Assembly (NCBI GenBank): GCA_015680685.1 | Contig: MNCI01017890.1 | Coordinates: 329,416 to 393,415 of the forward strand | Length of the DNA: 64,000 nucleotides | Direction: 5' to 3' | DNA from: Gnetum montanum | Taxonomy: Eukaryota > Streptophyta > Gnetopsida > Gnetales > Gnetaceae | Shown here: positions 1-12,175 of the stretch, one piece after another | How the letters are laid out: each line of letters starts with the position of its first letter | Numbering within the stretch: the first letter of the stretch is position 1 | Notes under the pieces: model-generated | The model's input: the letters and a program-made list of their open reading frames with translations, nothing else | What the model was told of the DNA's origin: nothing | Database searches by the model: none | Made by a program: the position numbers and the translations under genes

Positions 1-2280
1 TTTCATTTATATTTTGTGGATATTTCCTATGTTTTTGTCAATAATATTGCAAGTCATGATGCGAAAATCAACACCATGTATTAGGTCTTTGTCTTATGCT
101 ATTAAGACAATTAGGTAAATAATTATGTAAAGTAGTGAGACCACATCATCCATCCCTCTAGTTTTTATAAATAAGAGATCTTTATGATGATAACAATATG
201 GTTCTTCTTCTGTGAAAGTAAAATTAACTCATGATCATTATGTCTTGAAGAAAAGGAAAAGGACAAATGGAAAATGTAAAAGGGCATGATATCAAGGGGA
301 TTAACTAATTCATTGTACTTTCTCTATTGGTCTTAATACTCCATGTCTTTATATCATTACTCATGTTTTAATTTTGGTGGAGGCATGTTTTGAATAATTG
401 TTGCCTTGCCATGTCATTGGAAAGATATGTTACCCATTCCTGAAGGTAATCCTCTAGCAAGAAAAGCACAAGTCACTCATTAATTAATTCATCTAAAAAA
501 TTTATTTATGGGGTACCACTAAAAAGACATGTTACCCATGCTTGAAGGTAGGATACTTCTAGGAATCTTAAAGTTCTCTTGGACTAGTCTCATTATGTGA
601 CTAGAAAGACATACTATCCATGCTTGAAGGTAGGCTAATTCTAGGAATCCTAAAGGCCTCTTGGACTAGTCTCATTATGTGACTAGAAAAACATGTTATC
701 TATGCCTGAAGGTAGGCTACTTCTAGGAATCCCAAAGATGTCTTCGATTAGTCTCATTATGTGATTGAAATGACATGCTACCCATCTTGAAGGTACTTCT
801 TTGATGGGATTAGCATTAGCTATGGAGCTAGAAAGACATTTTACCCATACATAAAGTCACCCCTCTAACCAATTTCCAAGTTTGATAAATTTTTATTGTT
901 TAAGTAATTAATAAATCAAAACTGCTTCCTTTTTTTCTTTTTTTGAGTAGTTATGTTTTCACATGGCTATGGTGATAATATGGTGGTAAGTTTGGGATTA
1001 TGTAATGTGATGTTATTAGTAAAGATATGGACTTGGTCTAAAATTTTGATAGATAGGTATGATGATCATCTTATCATAATTGAAATAAGAACCTATTATG
1101 AACATGGTAAGGTACCTTACATCCTAATCTTTGCAATCCCTTCTTATCCCATTATTCACCTCACGATTGCATGTGATTATGTACCTAATGGTTTTGCATA
1201 GTCTAGTGCAATATGCTAACCAAGGTAGTTGTGTGCTGTTTGAAATAAAGGCATAATCTACATTTAACTTCTAAGATATAAAAGGACATCTATAAACATA
1301 ATTATGTAACAACATTATGGTAGGAGCTTGCTTAAGGAAGCACCCACTTACATAACTTTTGCTAATCATCACTCTAAATCAAAATCTCAATTCGTCAAGG
1401 ATATCATGAGAAATTTCTCTAAATTTATGCATTATTTTGATACTACATCTCATCAATTTAAATTAATTTTTAATGCATTTATATTAAACTACCTTCCAAA
1501 TTGCATATTTCATTACCATTTTGGAACCTTGTGCTTTTTAATATTTGAATGCATTTTCATTATCTTGTGAATCAAACCTTTAATTTTAGTTATTTCAAAG
1601 CTTTTTAGCTTCTAGGGTTGAGCTCATTTGTTGTCTAAGGATGTAATTTTTAAAAATTATTCTAACATCCCAATTTTGAACATTATAGTAAGTAATAGTA
1701 AAAATAATCAAAATGACTTGAATAACCTAATGATTTTAGTTACCTTAGAGCCTTGGGAAACATTATTTTATAATCACCTTAAGCCTGAATGCTAAATTTG
1801 TTTCAAAGTTTGAGCTAACCAAGGATTCAAAAAGGGTTTAATCATTAAGGAATTTTTTTTCCCAAAACTAATGTTGATTCTTTCATGATTGTAGATGATA
1901 CCTAAATGAATGCTTAAGGTTGAAGATCTTTTACAAGGTTAAGAAAAGAGGCCAAGACAAGAACATAGGAGGATATGCCCATGGAAAAATAACATATATA
2001 ATAATTAAAGCTCAAACATCACATGTTTGCTAGACCCATGCAATCATGAATAGAAATTTCAATCCATTCTTTAACAAATTCTACATAAAAGAGAAGCATC
2101 AACATAATAACCAAGGTTAGAAAAACTATTGCTACTAGCAACATCATGAAGATTCATCATTAATAAATTTTTTCAATACTTATGCAATTTTGTAAACTAT
2201 GACTTTTATCTAGTCTCTTTGTCATTTTGTAATACATCCACTAGAATAAAATTTTGTAATTTAGCATCTGAGTTTTATAA
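1..2280 (+). mobile_element. Fragment E: untranslated spacer of an Athila-like element
   Basis: No gene is visible. Several blocks match, in order, the spacer between gag/pol and the 3' end of other elements here. Positions about 140-310 (conifer-type AT-rich text ending in 'atcaaggggatt') resemble D at about 16028-16200 and the reverse complement of element A at about 5980-5810. Positions about 955-1200 and 1340-1760 resemble the reverse complement of A at about 5460-5080 and 4850-4690. I infer a truncated relative of A and D lying in plus orientation. It stops at the 5' LTR of D without a polypurine tract, so D probably truncated it or inserted into it. Confidence 0.6.
519..764 (+). repeat. 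Three tandem 82-bp repeats
   Basis: Units begin at 519, 601 and 683, with a partial fourth at 765. Each carries a core close to 'agaaagacatgttaccca' followed by 'tgcttgaaggtag', then 'ttctaggaatc' and 'gactagtctcattatgtga'. A looser copy of the core occurs at about 415-450 and again at about 830-855. The same core occurs once or twice in the spacers of elements A, B, C and D, so these units look like a local amplification of a conserved spacer motif. Confidence 0.85.
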
Positions 2281-3189
2281 TGATAGCTAATAATACCTTT
2301 TAGTAATAGGCCAAAATATCGTATCTTTGACATCACAACCCTACATACATCATTGTTGATACAATGTAGAAGATCCCCGTCATCCTATAAATAGCAACAC
2401 TTGGTCACATCAACAGAACAACTTTCATTCAGCCCTAAGCAAAATTCTTGCAATTTTTTTTGTAACTTAGCCTTAGTAATAGAGTGACTGCCTACAGTGT
2501 TATGTTAGATAGTTTTATGAAATCTTTGTTCAAGTGGATTATACTTGGGCAAAATTCATGAAAGAAGATAAAGATCGAGATTGTTTCTTGTCATTTTAGC
2601 ATTATAGTTAGTTTCTTTACTTTTATTTAGTCATTTTTCTTACTTAGGTTAATTCTTAATTCTTTGATATGTTTGCTTAGATTAGTTCTTTACATATCTC
2701 AAGTACTTTACCTTTTTCATGTTCATTAGTAAGGCAGAATGAGTATGACTAGTTTTGAGTATTAAGTGTAATTACTCAATAACCCAATAGTGGATTCACT
2801 TAATTCAATCTGTAGTGATCACCTAGTAATTCTAGTAATGGTAACATGAGCCAAGGATGTGTAAGGAAAGCTAGGAACAAATGTTGATCGCCATAGGATA
2901 GAATAGATTTACATTTTACTTGTTCTTTAGATTTAGATTTTACTCTCATCCTTTAATTATGAATACACTTAGGAGTAATATAAGCATACAACATCATAAT
3001 ATCATATACCTCACTAAGAGTTAAATAATACAACTTGCACTCCATTAACCTAAATTGAGAAGACAACAATCATGAACCAATTATCAATCCCTAGCATACT
3101 TACATTGTCCATCGATGGATTATGATTTGGTCATGTGTGAATACCTATGGCTTGTATGATGAAGTGTTAAAATATTCATCAATTCATCA
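2281..3189 (+). repeat. 5' LTR of element D
   Basis: It starts TGATA and ends in ATTCATCA immediately before the PBS. A TATA box (CTATAAATAG) lies at 2384-2393. It aligns along its length with the LTR at 20828-21773, apart from a 42-bp tandem duplication present only in the latter and a small extra insertion near 2286 here. The start is placed by that alignment and is the less certain end. Confidence 0.8.
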
Positions 3190-3208
3190 TTAGCAACATT
3201 ATTGGGAA
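3190..3208 (+). other. Primer binding site of element D (decayed)
   Basis: TTAGCAACATTATTGGGAA follows the LTR end directly. It aligns with the Athila/Tat-type PBS TTGGCGCCGTTGCCGGGGA, with most differences being G-to-A or C-to-T. The copy after the second LTR (21774) is TTAGCATTGTTACCAAGAA. Confidence 0.65.
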
Positions 3209-3334
3209 TGTGTTAATGTTTTCTTAGTAGTTGATTTTCTAGAGTTAATTTTATTAGGAATTACAAAGTTTATGTGTTATACTTAAATTAATTCTTTTAA
3301 ACACATCCATACTTAAGAGAATCAACAATATAAT

Positions 3335-3706
3335 ATGGCTTCTATAGTTAAAAGAAAAGTCACCACCTACCAAATAAATTCATATGAGCTATGACAAAGG
3401 ATATGACGAAGAAGATTGGAGTGCATCCATGCAAACCAAAATTTCATATGCTTACACTAATTCATATTATCCTAATTTCACATTTATCTTTTACCAGGAT
3501 AAGCAACTAAGGTTGAGAGGTTTGTAGGGCAACATTGTTTTGCCTTTTAAACATTCTACACTAGCAATGTTGCAAGAAACCTTGATGAGGTTGAATCTTG
3601 GCCATGTATAAGAAGGATACCACATTACTAAATATATGACTAGGCCATATCAACCTACCAAAGCACATGTAAAAAGGAATGTTGCCATGGAGATAAGATA
3701 TGAGTG
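3335..3706 (+). pseudogene. gag of element D, 5' part
   Basis: Begins with ATG at 3335 (MAS...), at the equivalent place to the ATG at 21919 in the tandem copy. The reading frame is broken by several stops and frameshifts, but the nucleotide alignment with 21919-22288 is continuous. This N-terminal stretch has no counterpart that I can see in the gag of A, B or C, so D carries an extra N-terminal region before its gag core. It is cut at 3706 by insertion of element A and resumes at 9812. Confidence 0.7.
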
Positions 3707-4616
3707 TGATGAGTGACAAGGTACCCCTATGCTCAACCATACGAATCACAAGAGTTCATGCACTATTCAATAAAATTCCATGAATGGGACTAGTTGTGGC
3801 ATCTAGATCGCTATGCCTTGATCATAGTTCACTATCTTGCCACTTGGACTAGTGGTAGGTTTGTCACATATGGTTTAGTCTAGAGTGAGGCATATGATTT
3901 TTATTATTTTATATTTTATTGTTCTATAATTAACAATAGGTTGAACTCAATTTATAATTAATTCAACTAATCTAATTATTAATTAATAATTAATTACCCT
4001 AACATAAGTATCTGATCCCACTTCCCATGCACATCCTAAACACGTATAACACTATTGGGTTACCAAATGCTAAGTGTTGCTAGGATTACCAAGAGTCATA
4101 TGGATGCTTGAAGTGATCGTGATTATGTGCTTAGTTAATTAATATGCATGAAAATGTAAGTGTTAACTAAGTACATGAAAAGTAAATTTCATGGAAAGTA
4201 AATCTAATCTAAGTCAAAGTGCTACAATGAATAAGAATCAATCTCGATCTTATTGTTGCTCATGGAATATATCTAGGTACATTGATAATTAAATTAGACT
4301 TCATACAATTGACTCAAATACATTCTATGGGCACTCACTGACTATTCTCTAAGATTACAAAATAAAACTGCAAGAATTTGACTACTATATTAATAAAACT
4401 AAGAAAAACTGATGAAAAACTAGAGCTCGGGCACTATATTTATAAGCCAACATATATACCCTAATGTTGCATGTAGACCGCAACGTTGCATATCCAAAAT
4501 TACATTAGGTCTTTGACGTCAGGGCTTCTATAACAAGGCTTTGATATCAAGGCTCCAATAACAAGGATTTGATGTTAAGGTTTCGATCTTAGGGCTAGGA
4601 AAATCATGACTCATCA
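3707..4616 (-). repeat. 3' LTR of element A
   Basis: 910 bp. It carries a TATA-like tract on the minus strand near 4432-4446 and, between that and the outer end, short repeats around 'aaggctccaataac' (about 4530-4600). It is about 106 bp shorter than the partner LTR, which is explained by fewer copies of this short repeat. Confidence 0.88.
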
Positions 4617-4653
4617 TACCCCCACAACTGAATGAAAACTTATCCTCAAGTTA
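4617..4653 (-). other. Polypurine tract region of element A
   Basis: On the minus strand it reads AACTTGAGGATAAGTTTTC, a short gap, then GTTGTGGGGGTA abutting the 3' LTR. The 'CTTGAGGA-AGTTT' box followed by a G-run is typical of the internal end of plant gypsy elements and recurs in B, C and D. Confidence 0.8.
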
Positions 4654-6290
4654 AAAAAAATGATTAATAAGTTCCTTATAAAATATTGGGAAGATATGAG
4701 ATTATTAACACAAGGTGATTACAACATACTATGCCCAAGGCTATGAGGTAACTAAAATCATCAAGCTATTCACATTATTTTGATCAAATACTATTAGTTA
4801 CCATGACGTTCAAAAATAGGATGTTGGAAAATTTCAAAAATTTTAAAGCAAGCATCCCTAGCCCCCATTACTAATAAGCATAACTCTAAAGCCACATAGG
4901 TTTTTGAACAATTGAAACCAAAGGTCTGATATAGAAGATGACCAAGAAATATTAATGGATATGAAAATAGAAAAGTAAGAAAAATTAATAAAATAGATGA
5001 GAAGTAGTCCTAAAATCATGCATAAATTTAGAGAAACCATCAGTGATGTTCTAAAAAATGTGAAGGTTAGTTCAAATCCATGATCAAAAAAAGTTATGCA
5101 AGTAGGTCCTTCCCAAAGCAAGCTCTTGCCATAATGTCCTTGCATTACCACTTATGTAGATGTCCATGGGCACCTAAGAAGTTAAATGTAGATCATGCAT
5201 TTGTTCCAAAAAACACACAATTATCATTGTTAGGATGTTGCACTATAATACACAAAACGAAAGGCTCATAATTGCATGCAGCAATGAGGTAAATAATGAA
5301 ATGTGAACGGATTGCAAAGATTAGGATGTAAGATACTTGACCATGTCCACAACAGGTTCTTGTGACAAGTGTGATTAAAATAATCAACATACCTATCCAT
5401 CCAAGTTTAGACCAAGTTCATACCATGAACAATGAGCTCAAATTTATGTGTTCCTTTTTTTTAACCACCATGAGTCCATAACCACCATAAAGAATGATCA
5501 TCACTCCAAAAAGAGAAGAAAAGAGAATAAGGAAGGAATGGCCTTAGTTAGAGGGACATCTTTAGGCATGGGTAACATGTCTTTCCAGCCCCATAACCAA
5601 TGCTTGTAGCCCATTATTGTGTCTATGAGGTGTGCTTTGAATTTTCATTATTGTTTTTGTGTTTTTTTTCTTTTTCTTCTTCTTCTTTTTTTGTGTTTTT
5701 TTTTTAAAATGGAAATCACACCATGCAAAGATAGAATTTTTTTTGTATTGGTTGATGGGGAAGGGACGATACATTCCAAGAGGAGTCATAAACCAAATGA
5801 AGGAAGTCAAGAAGATAATCCAACAAGTCCCCTTGAGGTCACACCCTTTGCCATTCCAACTTGATCATTCCATCTTTCTTCAAGATACAATGATCATTGG
5901 TTAATTTTAGTTTCATAAAAGAAGAAGCAAATTATTTCCATGAAACATACCTTTCATTCAAAGAACTAGAGGGATGGATGAAGTGATCTCACTACTTTAC
6001 ACAATTACTTACCCAATCATCTTGATAGTATAGCACAAAAAACCCAACACCGAGTGTTGAATTCTGCAACATGACTTGGCAATTTTATTAATAAAAACAT
6101 AAAATACATTCATAAAAATTAAAGAGAATGACTTAAGAAGAGAGAAAAATATAAAGAAATGAGAATTATTAAGAAATGAAAAAAATATGAAGAATCAAAA
6201 AATTCTAGAACTAACAAGTAAATCAGTTACTTCCATACATCTTTGAGATAATTTTATATTCTCAATTTCAAGCCACTAGGTGTCTTTTGA
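4654..6290 (-). other. Untranslated spacer of element A
   Basis: No credible gene. It aligns with fragment E and with the D spacer. It holds one copy of the conserved motif (minus strand CTGGAAAGACATGTTACCCA, 5560-5590) and a pyrimidine-rich tract with long T runs at about 5660-5706. The boundary with the end of gag is approximate. Confidence 0.6.
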
Positions 6291-8658
6291 TTTAATCACT
6301 AATATGTAGGTTGGCTTTTGCTCACACACTTCCTCTTGAGCTTTATGGTGGGTTGGTATAGAGGTTGTGTTAATATTTTAAACTTCAAACCCACAACTAC
6401 ACCCTTTATCATTATTGGTGATACATGGATTCTTCTATCTCTTCACAATGATAGGTTTATCATTTATGTCTTGTGTTGAAGTGGTGATGGTTATTGGCTT
6501 TTGTGTATGAATAGGAGACATAATTTTTGTGAGGAAGATAGTTGCATCAGATTGGCCTTGTGTTGTTTCAGGTGATGTCGTAGGTCTATGCGTGTTTTGC
6601 TTTAGCTTACGACCTTTACTCCAAAAGGAACATTTTCGAGACTTTGGTTGAGATCTACAAGTATTATCATTTATATGTATGTTCGCACCACAAGTGGCAT
6701 TCTCTTGTTGATGTTGTGATGCTAAACCTTCCTATGTTATTGGAGGTGACATATGGTGGAGGTGAGTATGAGAATATTGAGGATATGATGCAAGGTGAGA
6801 GACGTGAGGTGGTGATCTCATATAAGATGTTGTAGGATAATGATATCTGGAAGAGCGGGTAGTAGTGATTTGAAGTAGAGGAAGTAAAACTAGTTGGTGA
6901 AACAGGGTGTTGAACATAATAAACTAGTTGGTAGAAAGGATGGGGTTGGTTTGGTGGTGGCCTCCCCAATGATTGTGATTGTTTCCACTATGGTTAATGC
7001 CAATGTTGAGGTTGGTAATAAGTCCCCCTAGGATAGTATGGTTGGTTTTGGGTTGTCTAAAATTACTGCATGAAAAAGGAAATATCCTAGGCATGTACTT
7101 CTATACAAACTTTGGATTTAATTCACCAGCCAAATACTCTTGCAGATGCAAGAAGACTGGGCAACGACCCTTTGGATGGTCATATAGGCAAATGTCACAT
7201 CCACCATCCTCTTCAGTGGTTAAATCTATAGATTCTTCTTCTATGGCAATTTTCCATTCTTGCTGAAAAGTGTTCCCAGTTGTTTCTTGGTTCTTTTTCC
7301 TCCTTTTTTTATGATCACTTGATTCATTTTGCACTACTCTCTCCTCTATTATTTCTATGCAAGTTTTTATTTTCTCATTTATCCCTTCCAATATCTTGCC
7401 AAGCTTTGCTTCAAGTTCATTGATAAAATTTTGTATTAACAAGGTTGGCTGTAAAATCATCTCATTGAGAGCTATCTTGTTTTCCTCATCATAGATATGG
7501 ATGTTTTTCTTTTGCAAAGTTGGATCCTAGTTATTTTTCTCTACATTCTCTCATCTACATAGCTCTCCTTCTTTTGCCACATGCTTGATTAACTCTTTGA
7601 TTTGATGGGTTTGTAGCTCGTATAATTGACCTAGAGCATACATCCCAAGGTTCTCCCTTGTTTCATTATGAAGCCCATGCATGATGTGAAAAAGTTGGCT
7701 TTCCTCAGACAGACCATGGCCTGGGCATCTATGTAGTAGTGAATAGTATCTTTCCAAGGCCACTTCCAAGGGTTTATGATTTTCTTACTTTCACTCTTGG
7801 ATTTCTTTTCTTAGGTTGGACACTTTCTCATCACATAGGTTTCATAATTTTCATTGAAAAATTCTAGCATTGTGAACCACTGGTGAATGGAACTTGGTTC
7901 CAATGATCTATACCAACTTTTAGCTTCATCAATTAGTGTCCTCAGAAAGAACTTAAGCTTTTTCCACCCACTTTCAATGTTGTATAAGGAATAAGCATCA
8001 TGGAAGGCTTATAGATGATGTTGTGGATTAGAATCATAGCCTCCCATGAACTTAGGGATATTATTAATATCAAGCTTAGGTAGGTGACTTTCCTTACAAT
8101 ACTTGTGAGGTATCTTAATTGCCTTTATGATTTAGGCTCTTAGTGGCTAATAAGGGTTCATCATCATTAGACATGTTGTGATGAAAATTTATATTTCTAT
8201 TTGTTTGATTATGATGATCTTGTCTATGTTGATTATGATGTCTTTTATTTTTCCTTTGGGTTCGATTTCTATCTTTATCTTGACCCATAGTGGAGCTCTA
8301 TCTCTATACCTACATTCATCTTCATCAGAACTAAATGTTGAAGAGGAAAAGAAAGATGAGGAACTGGGAGAATCTCCATGGCTTCTATAGTTCTCCCCAT
8401 GATCCCTTGATTTATCTTTTCTAAGATTAGAGGAGGTCCTAGGCCCTGAGGCCCTTCTTGATCTAAGACTTACTCCATCTTTTCTACGATTATCTGCACC
8501 AATTGAATGTAGTCTTTGAGTGTAGAAAGAGTCTAAATGAGCATAGGAAACTCTTTCTTGAGGTTGTTCACTTCAATTTTTTTAGTATATATCCTATCAT
8601 TTCTCCTATGAGTGTTCTAATCATATGATGCATTATGGTTCCTATGTGAAGAAGACAT
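6290..8658 (-). pseudogene. gag of element A
   Basis: A decayed Ty3/gypsy gag, probably starting at the ATG near 8658. The retrotransposon gag core lies at about 8060-7551: 'HQWFTMLEFFNENYETY', then 'LERYYSLLHRCPGHGLSEES' and 'TRENLGMYALGQLYELQTHQ'. A coiled region (7517-7250) precedes a CX2CX3HX4C zinc knuckle, CDICLYDHPKGRC, at about 7200-7160. A proline-rich tail (about 6970-6660) follows. Gag would form the virus-like particle and bind RNA through the knuckle. Stops and frameshifts interrupt it. The C-terminal end is a guess; 6290 is where I lose any alignment. Confidence 0.75.
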
Positions 8659-8772
8659 AGTTTTGTCTAATAATGTGTGAAATTTAAATTATTAATGTTT
8701 TCTAAGAGATAGATCATTAATGCCTTGACAATGATCATGTATAATATAACTAATCTAGATAACTAGCACCAT

Positions 8773-8790
8773 CCCCAAAAACAGTGCCAA
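8773..8790 (-). other. Primer binding site of element A
   Basis: Minus strand TTGGCACTGTTTTTGGGG directly follows the 5' LTR end. It resembles the Asp-type Athila/Tat PBS. Confidence 0.75.
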
Positions 8791-9806
8791 TGATGAGTAG
8801 CGAGGTACCCCTATGCTTAACCATACAAGTCACAAGTATTCACACACAATTTGGTTGAATTCCATGGATGGAACTAGTTGTGGCATCTAGATTGCTATGC
8901 CTTGATCGTAGTTCACGATCTTCCCACTTGGACTAGTAGTAGCTTTGTCACATATAGTTTAGTCCAAAGTAAGACATATGATTTTTATTATTCTATGATT
9001 AAAAATAGGTTGAACTCAATTTATAATCAATTCAACTAATATAATTGCTAATTAATAAATAACTACCCTAACATAAGTATACGATTCCACTTCCCATGCA
9101 CATCTTGAACACAGATAACGCTACTAGGTTACCAAACATTAAGAGTTGCTAGGATTACCAAGAGTCATACACGTGCTCAAAGCGATCGTACTTATGTGCT
9201 TAGTTAATTAACATGCATGAAAATGTAAATATTAACTAAGTACATGAAAATTAAATTGCATGGAAAGTAAATATAATTTAAGTCAAAGTATTACAATGAA
9301 TAAGAATCAATCTCGATCTTATTACTGCTCATGGAATATGTCCAAGTACATTGCTAGTCAAATAAGACTTCATACAACTTACTTAGATCCACTTTGTGGG
9401 CACTGATTGATTGTTCTCTAAGATTATAGAATAAAACTACAAGAACTTAGCTACTCTATTAACAAAACTAAGAAAAAATGATGCAAAAATGGAGCCTAGG
9501 CACTATATTTATGGGCCAACATATATACCTTGACATTGCATCCAAACCTCAACATCGCTTAGTCGATGTCGTAGCTCTAATGTCATATATCTAACGTTGG
9601 GTATCCAACATAGGGGCTTTGATAACAAGGCTCCAATGTCAAAGCTCCAATGTCAAGACTTCGATAACAAGGCTCCAATAACAAGGCTCCAACATCAAGG
9701 CTCTGATAACAAGGCTCCAATGTCAAGGCCTCGATGTTAAGGCTTCGATGTCAAGGCTCTGATGTTAAGGCTCTAATGTCAAGGCCAAGAAAATCATGAC
9801 TCATTA
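8791..9806 (-). repeat. 5' LTR of element A
   Basis: 1016 bp. A TATA-like tract on the minus strand lies at about 9502-9514, and the U3 side (9600-9786) is an expanded short tandem repeat. The outer terminus has mutated from CATCA to CATTA. Confidence 0.88.
9600..9786 (-). repeat. U3 minisatellite in the 5' LTR of A
   Basis: About a dozen imperfect copies of a 14-16 bp unit reading AAGGCTCCAATGTC or AAGGCTCTGATAAC on the plus strand. The array lies between the TATA box and the LTR end, where a U3 enhancer would be. The partner LTR has fewer copies. Confidence 0.8.
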
Positions 9807-9811
9807 GAGCA

Positions 9812-11358
9812 TAACAAAGAAATGGAAGTACCTCACATTGTTGTCCTAGAAGAAAGAAATGGTAATACATTCATAATGAAAGAACTCCACCAAACCCATG
9901 AATCTCATTCATAGAAACTAATCATTCATTTAGAGGAGCCTATAAAAATGCAATTGTATTTAGTCCTTGTAGAAATACCTAGGAAAGATATGAAAGACCC
10001 AAAACTTAGGTGGAGCTCAAGGCCTAAAGCTTCCACAGAACCTAAAGAGAATGAATCATAGAGTCACAAAAGGAGAACCAACCAACAACATTTTCCAACT
10101 GCTTCTTCCTCCTCCTCATGTTCATTTGTGAAATCTAACAAGAGGGAACAAAGACCAAGAGACTATGATAGGGAAAGATGAGAATAACATGAGAGACATG
10201 CACATCGAATAAGGTATCCTAATAAAGAGGAAGATAATTATGAACAAAGAAGAAATAAGGTTAAGCATGAAGAAAGAGAGCATTATGAGTAGCAAAGGGA
10301 TCATAACTACAATAGAGTTTACAAATCTAAAGATCATGAAGAACATATATTGACCACTTGTAATATGATTAATATAAGACAAATAGTGTATATCTCTACT
10401 AGGAATTCAAGGGATTGTCACATTAAGTGATTGGATATGAACAACATTCTCAAGTTTAAATGTATATACAACGTAGATACACAACACCATCATCAAGCAT
10501 TCTACAATGCCTCTACCCTTTAGAACATTGAAACTAATTGGTAGAAATTGAATTTTTTTTTCAAAATACTTATCAAAGAAGCAGAAATCTAGTACAAACC
10601 TTTAGAACCAAAATTAATCTAAAGGTGAAGTACCATGCTGAAGCTCTTCAATGATAAATATCAAATCTATTTAAGAGTGTCCAATTTGAGAAAATAAATT
10701 CAAGAATGGAAGTAAGGGACATATGAATCCCTTAACACAATAATGTGTAGATATTATTCATTACTACATAGGTGCCTAAGCCATGATTTTTCTCAAACAG
10801 AGTAACTAGCATACATTATTGATGGGTTATGAAATTAAATAGGAGAAAATCTTGGGGTACATGTCTAAGGAAAATTATCAAAAAATGATAGTCCATCAAA
10901 CCAAAAGACTAATAGACCAGGTGGTCAAAGAAGAAGCAAATTTTTTTTTTAAAAAAGGAGAATTAGCAAAAGAGTACAATTGAGATCCTATAATGAGAAA
11001 AAGGGATGTGAGAATATGCAAAAGACAAGGAGAAACATTAGAGGATGCCATCCAAAAAAAGACTCTATACATCCAAAAATCAATCAATGACATTACAAAA
11101 AAGGTAGAGAAAATGTGGGGTTTAGTGAATGAAAATTTTACTACTATACTTAAGATCATAGAGGAAAATACTAAAAAATCTCTAAATAAGAACAAAGAAA
11201 GGAAAAAAAGAAGAGAGAATAGATTAGAGAACTATAAACACAAAAGAAAATTTGCTATAGTTGAGGAGTTCACAAACTCCAGTTCAAAACATGAAAATAG
11301 ATGCAAAGTATGCAATATGAACATCCTAAGGGATGTTTCCCTATCATTGCTTACTTGA
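9812..11358 (+). pseudogene. gag of element D, 3' part
   Basis: Resumes after element A. It has a serine-rich stretch at about 10100, then a charged RD/RE/HE-rich stretch at about 10130-10340. The gag core follows at about 10430-10900 ('LDMNNILKFKC', 'HHHQAFYNAS'), matching 'LNLNNFPTFSGGYD' and 'YQHLQAFYDAC' in element C. A Lys/Glu-rich coiled region lies at 10993-11250. The zinc-knuckle position at 11290-11340 shows only a decayed 'CKVCNMN', so the knuckle is broken. An open stretch at 10993-11355 ends in TGA. Many stops lie upstream of it. Confidence 0.75.
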
Positions 11359-11839
11359 AAGAGTTTTGGGCATGCATCTCAACCTAAAATTTGTCAAGAA
11401 ACATATGTTAAGATGATTACCTCACCCACAAGGTAACTTCCAATAACCTTACCAAACATCATATTATCTAAGAAGAGCCTATTCGCAACCACAAGAGTGA
11501 TATTAGTAGCAATGGTAAAAATCACAATTATAGGGAATGCCACTACTAAGGTAGAAATATTCATACAGAAAATCAAGTCCTTATGGATATTACATTCAAT
11601 GTCCAATATCTTTGACAAATGCTTCAATCCATACCTCCTCTCATTATTATCCACTAGAGTATCATAGATCCAATACCATGCAAATGGATCCCAATTATTA
11701 TGTACATCATTCAACAATTGGTTCATCAATCCAACCTCTAAACTCCCTACTACCAATGCCACCACTAGTTATGCAAGGAGAATTTCCAACACAAACACAA
11801 CAAAATAATGCTACTAGGATAGTCAATACATAAGAGGAT

Positions 11840-12175
11840 GTGTTGGTAAATGAACCTAGATCTAGGAAATGCTCATTTTTTAGAACAAATCTAGAAAGGG
11901 CTCAAAGGATCAGAACTTCACCTACATTAAACCCGTCCACACATACTCATCAAGGGAACACCAAGCTTCCACATTCTATAGATCTAAATTTGACCACTAT
12001 CATGTTCACTCAAACTATAATGCATTGGATCGAAGCAGGAGAACTTTCCAAGAAGAGAATAGAGCCAGGAAGTCCCTTAGTATATCTTCAAATATCATGT
12101 CACAAACCATGCAAAGCTTTACTAGATTTTAGAGTAGAAGTAAATTTGATTTCACAATACATGTATAAAATCTAG
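11840..12175 (+). pseudogene. Aspartic protease region of D pol
   Basis: The motif ALLDFRVEVNLIS at 12115-12153 corresponds to the Ty3/gypsy protease active-site stretch ALxDTGAEVNLIP. The catalytic Asp is still there, but the Thr-Gly is changed to Phe-Arg, so it would be inactive. The stretch 11359-11839 before it is gag tail or linker without a readable domain. The open stretch ends at a stop at 12173. Confidence 0.7.

Larger units (their letters stand above)
3707..9806 (-). mobile_element. Element A: gag-only non-autonomous Athila-like element nested in D
   Basis: LTRs 3707-4616 (3') and 8791-9806 (5') have inverted termini TGATGAGT/ACTCATCA (the 5' LTR end at 9806 has mutated to CATTA). 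The minus strand reads PBS, gag, spacer, polypurine tract; there is no pol and no ORF2. Flanks are GAGTG (3702-3706) and GAGCA (9807-9811), a decayed 5-bp target duplication. The homologous stretch at 22263-22310 lacks the insertion and shows the join directly. The internal region is only about 4.2 kb. Confidence 0.9.

Noticed and set aside
519-764. CRISPR-like array
   Set aside because: The 82-bp units are contiguous tandem repeats with no unique spacers, in plant DNA.
5562-5864. Lys-rich or Phe-rich open stretches on both strands
   Set aside because: Produced by long T runs in the untranslated spacer of element A.
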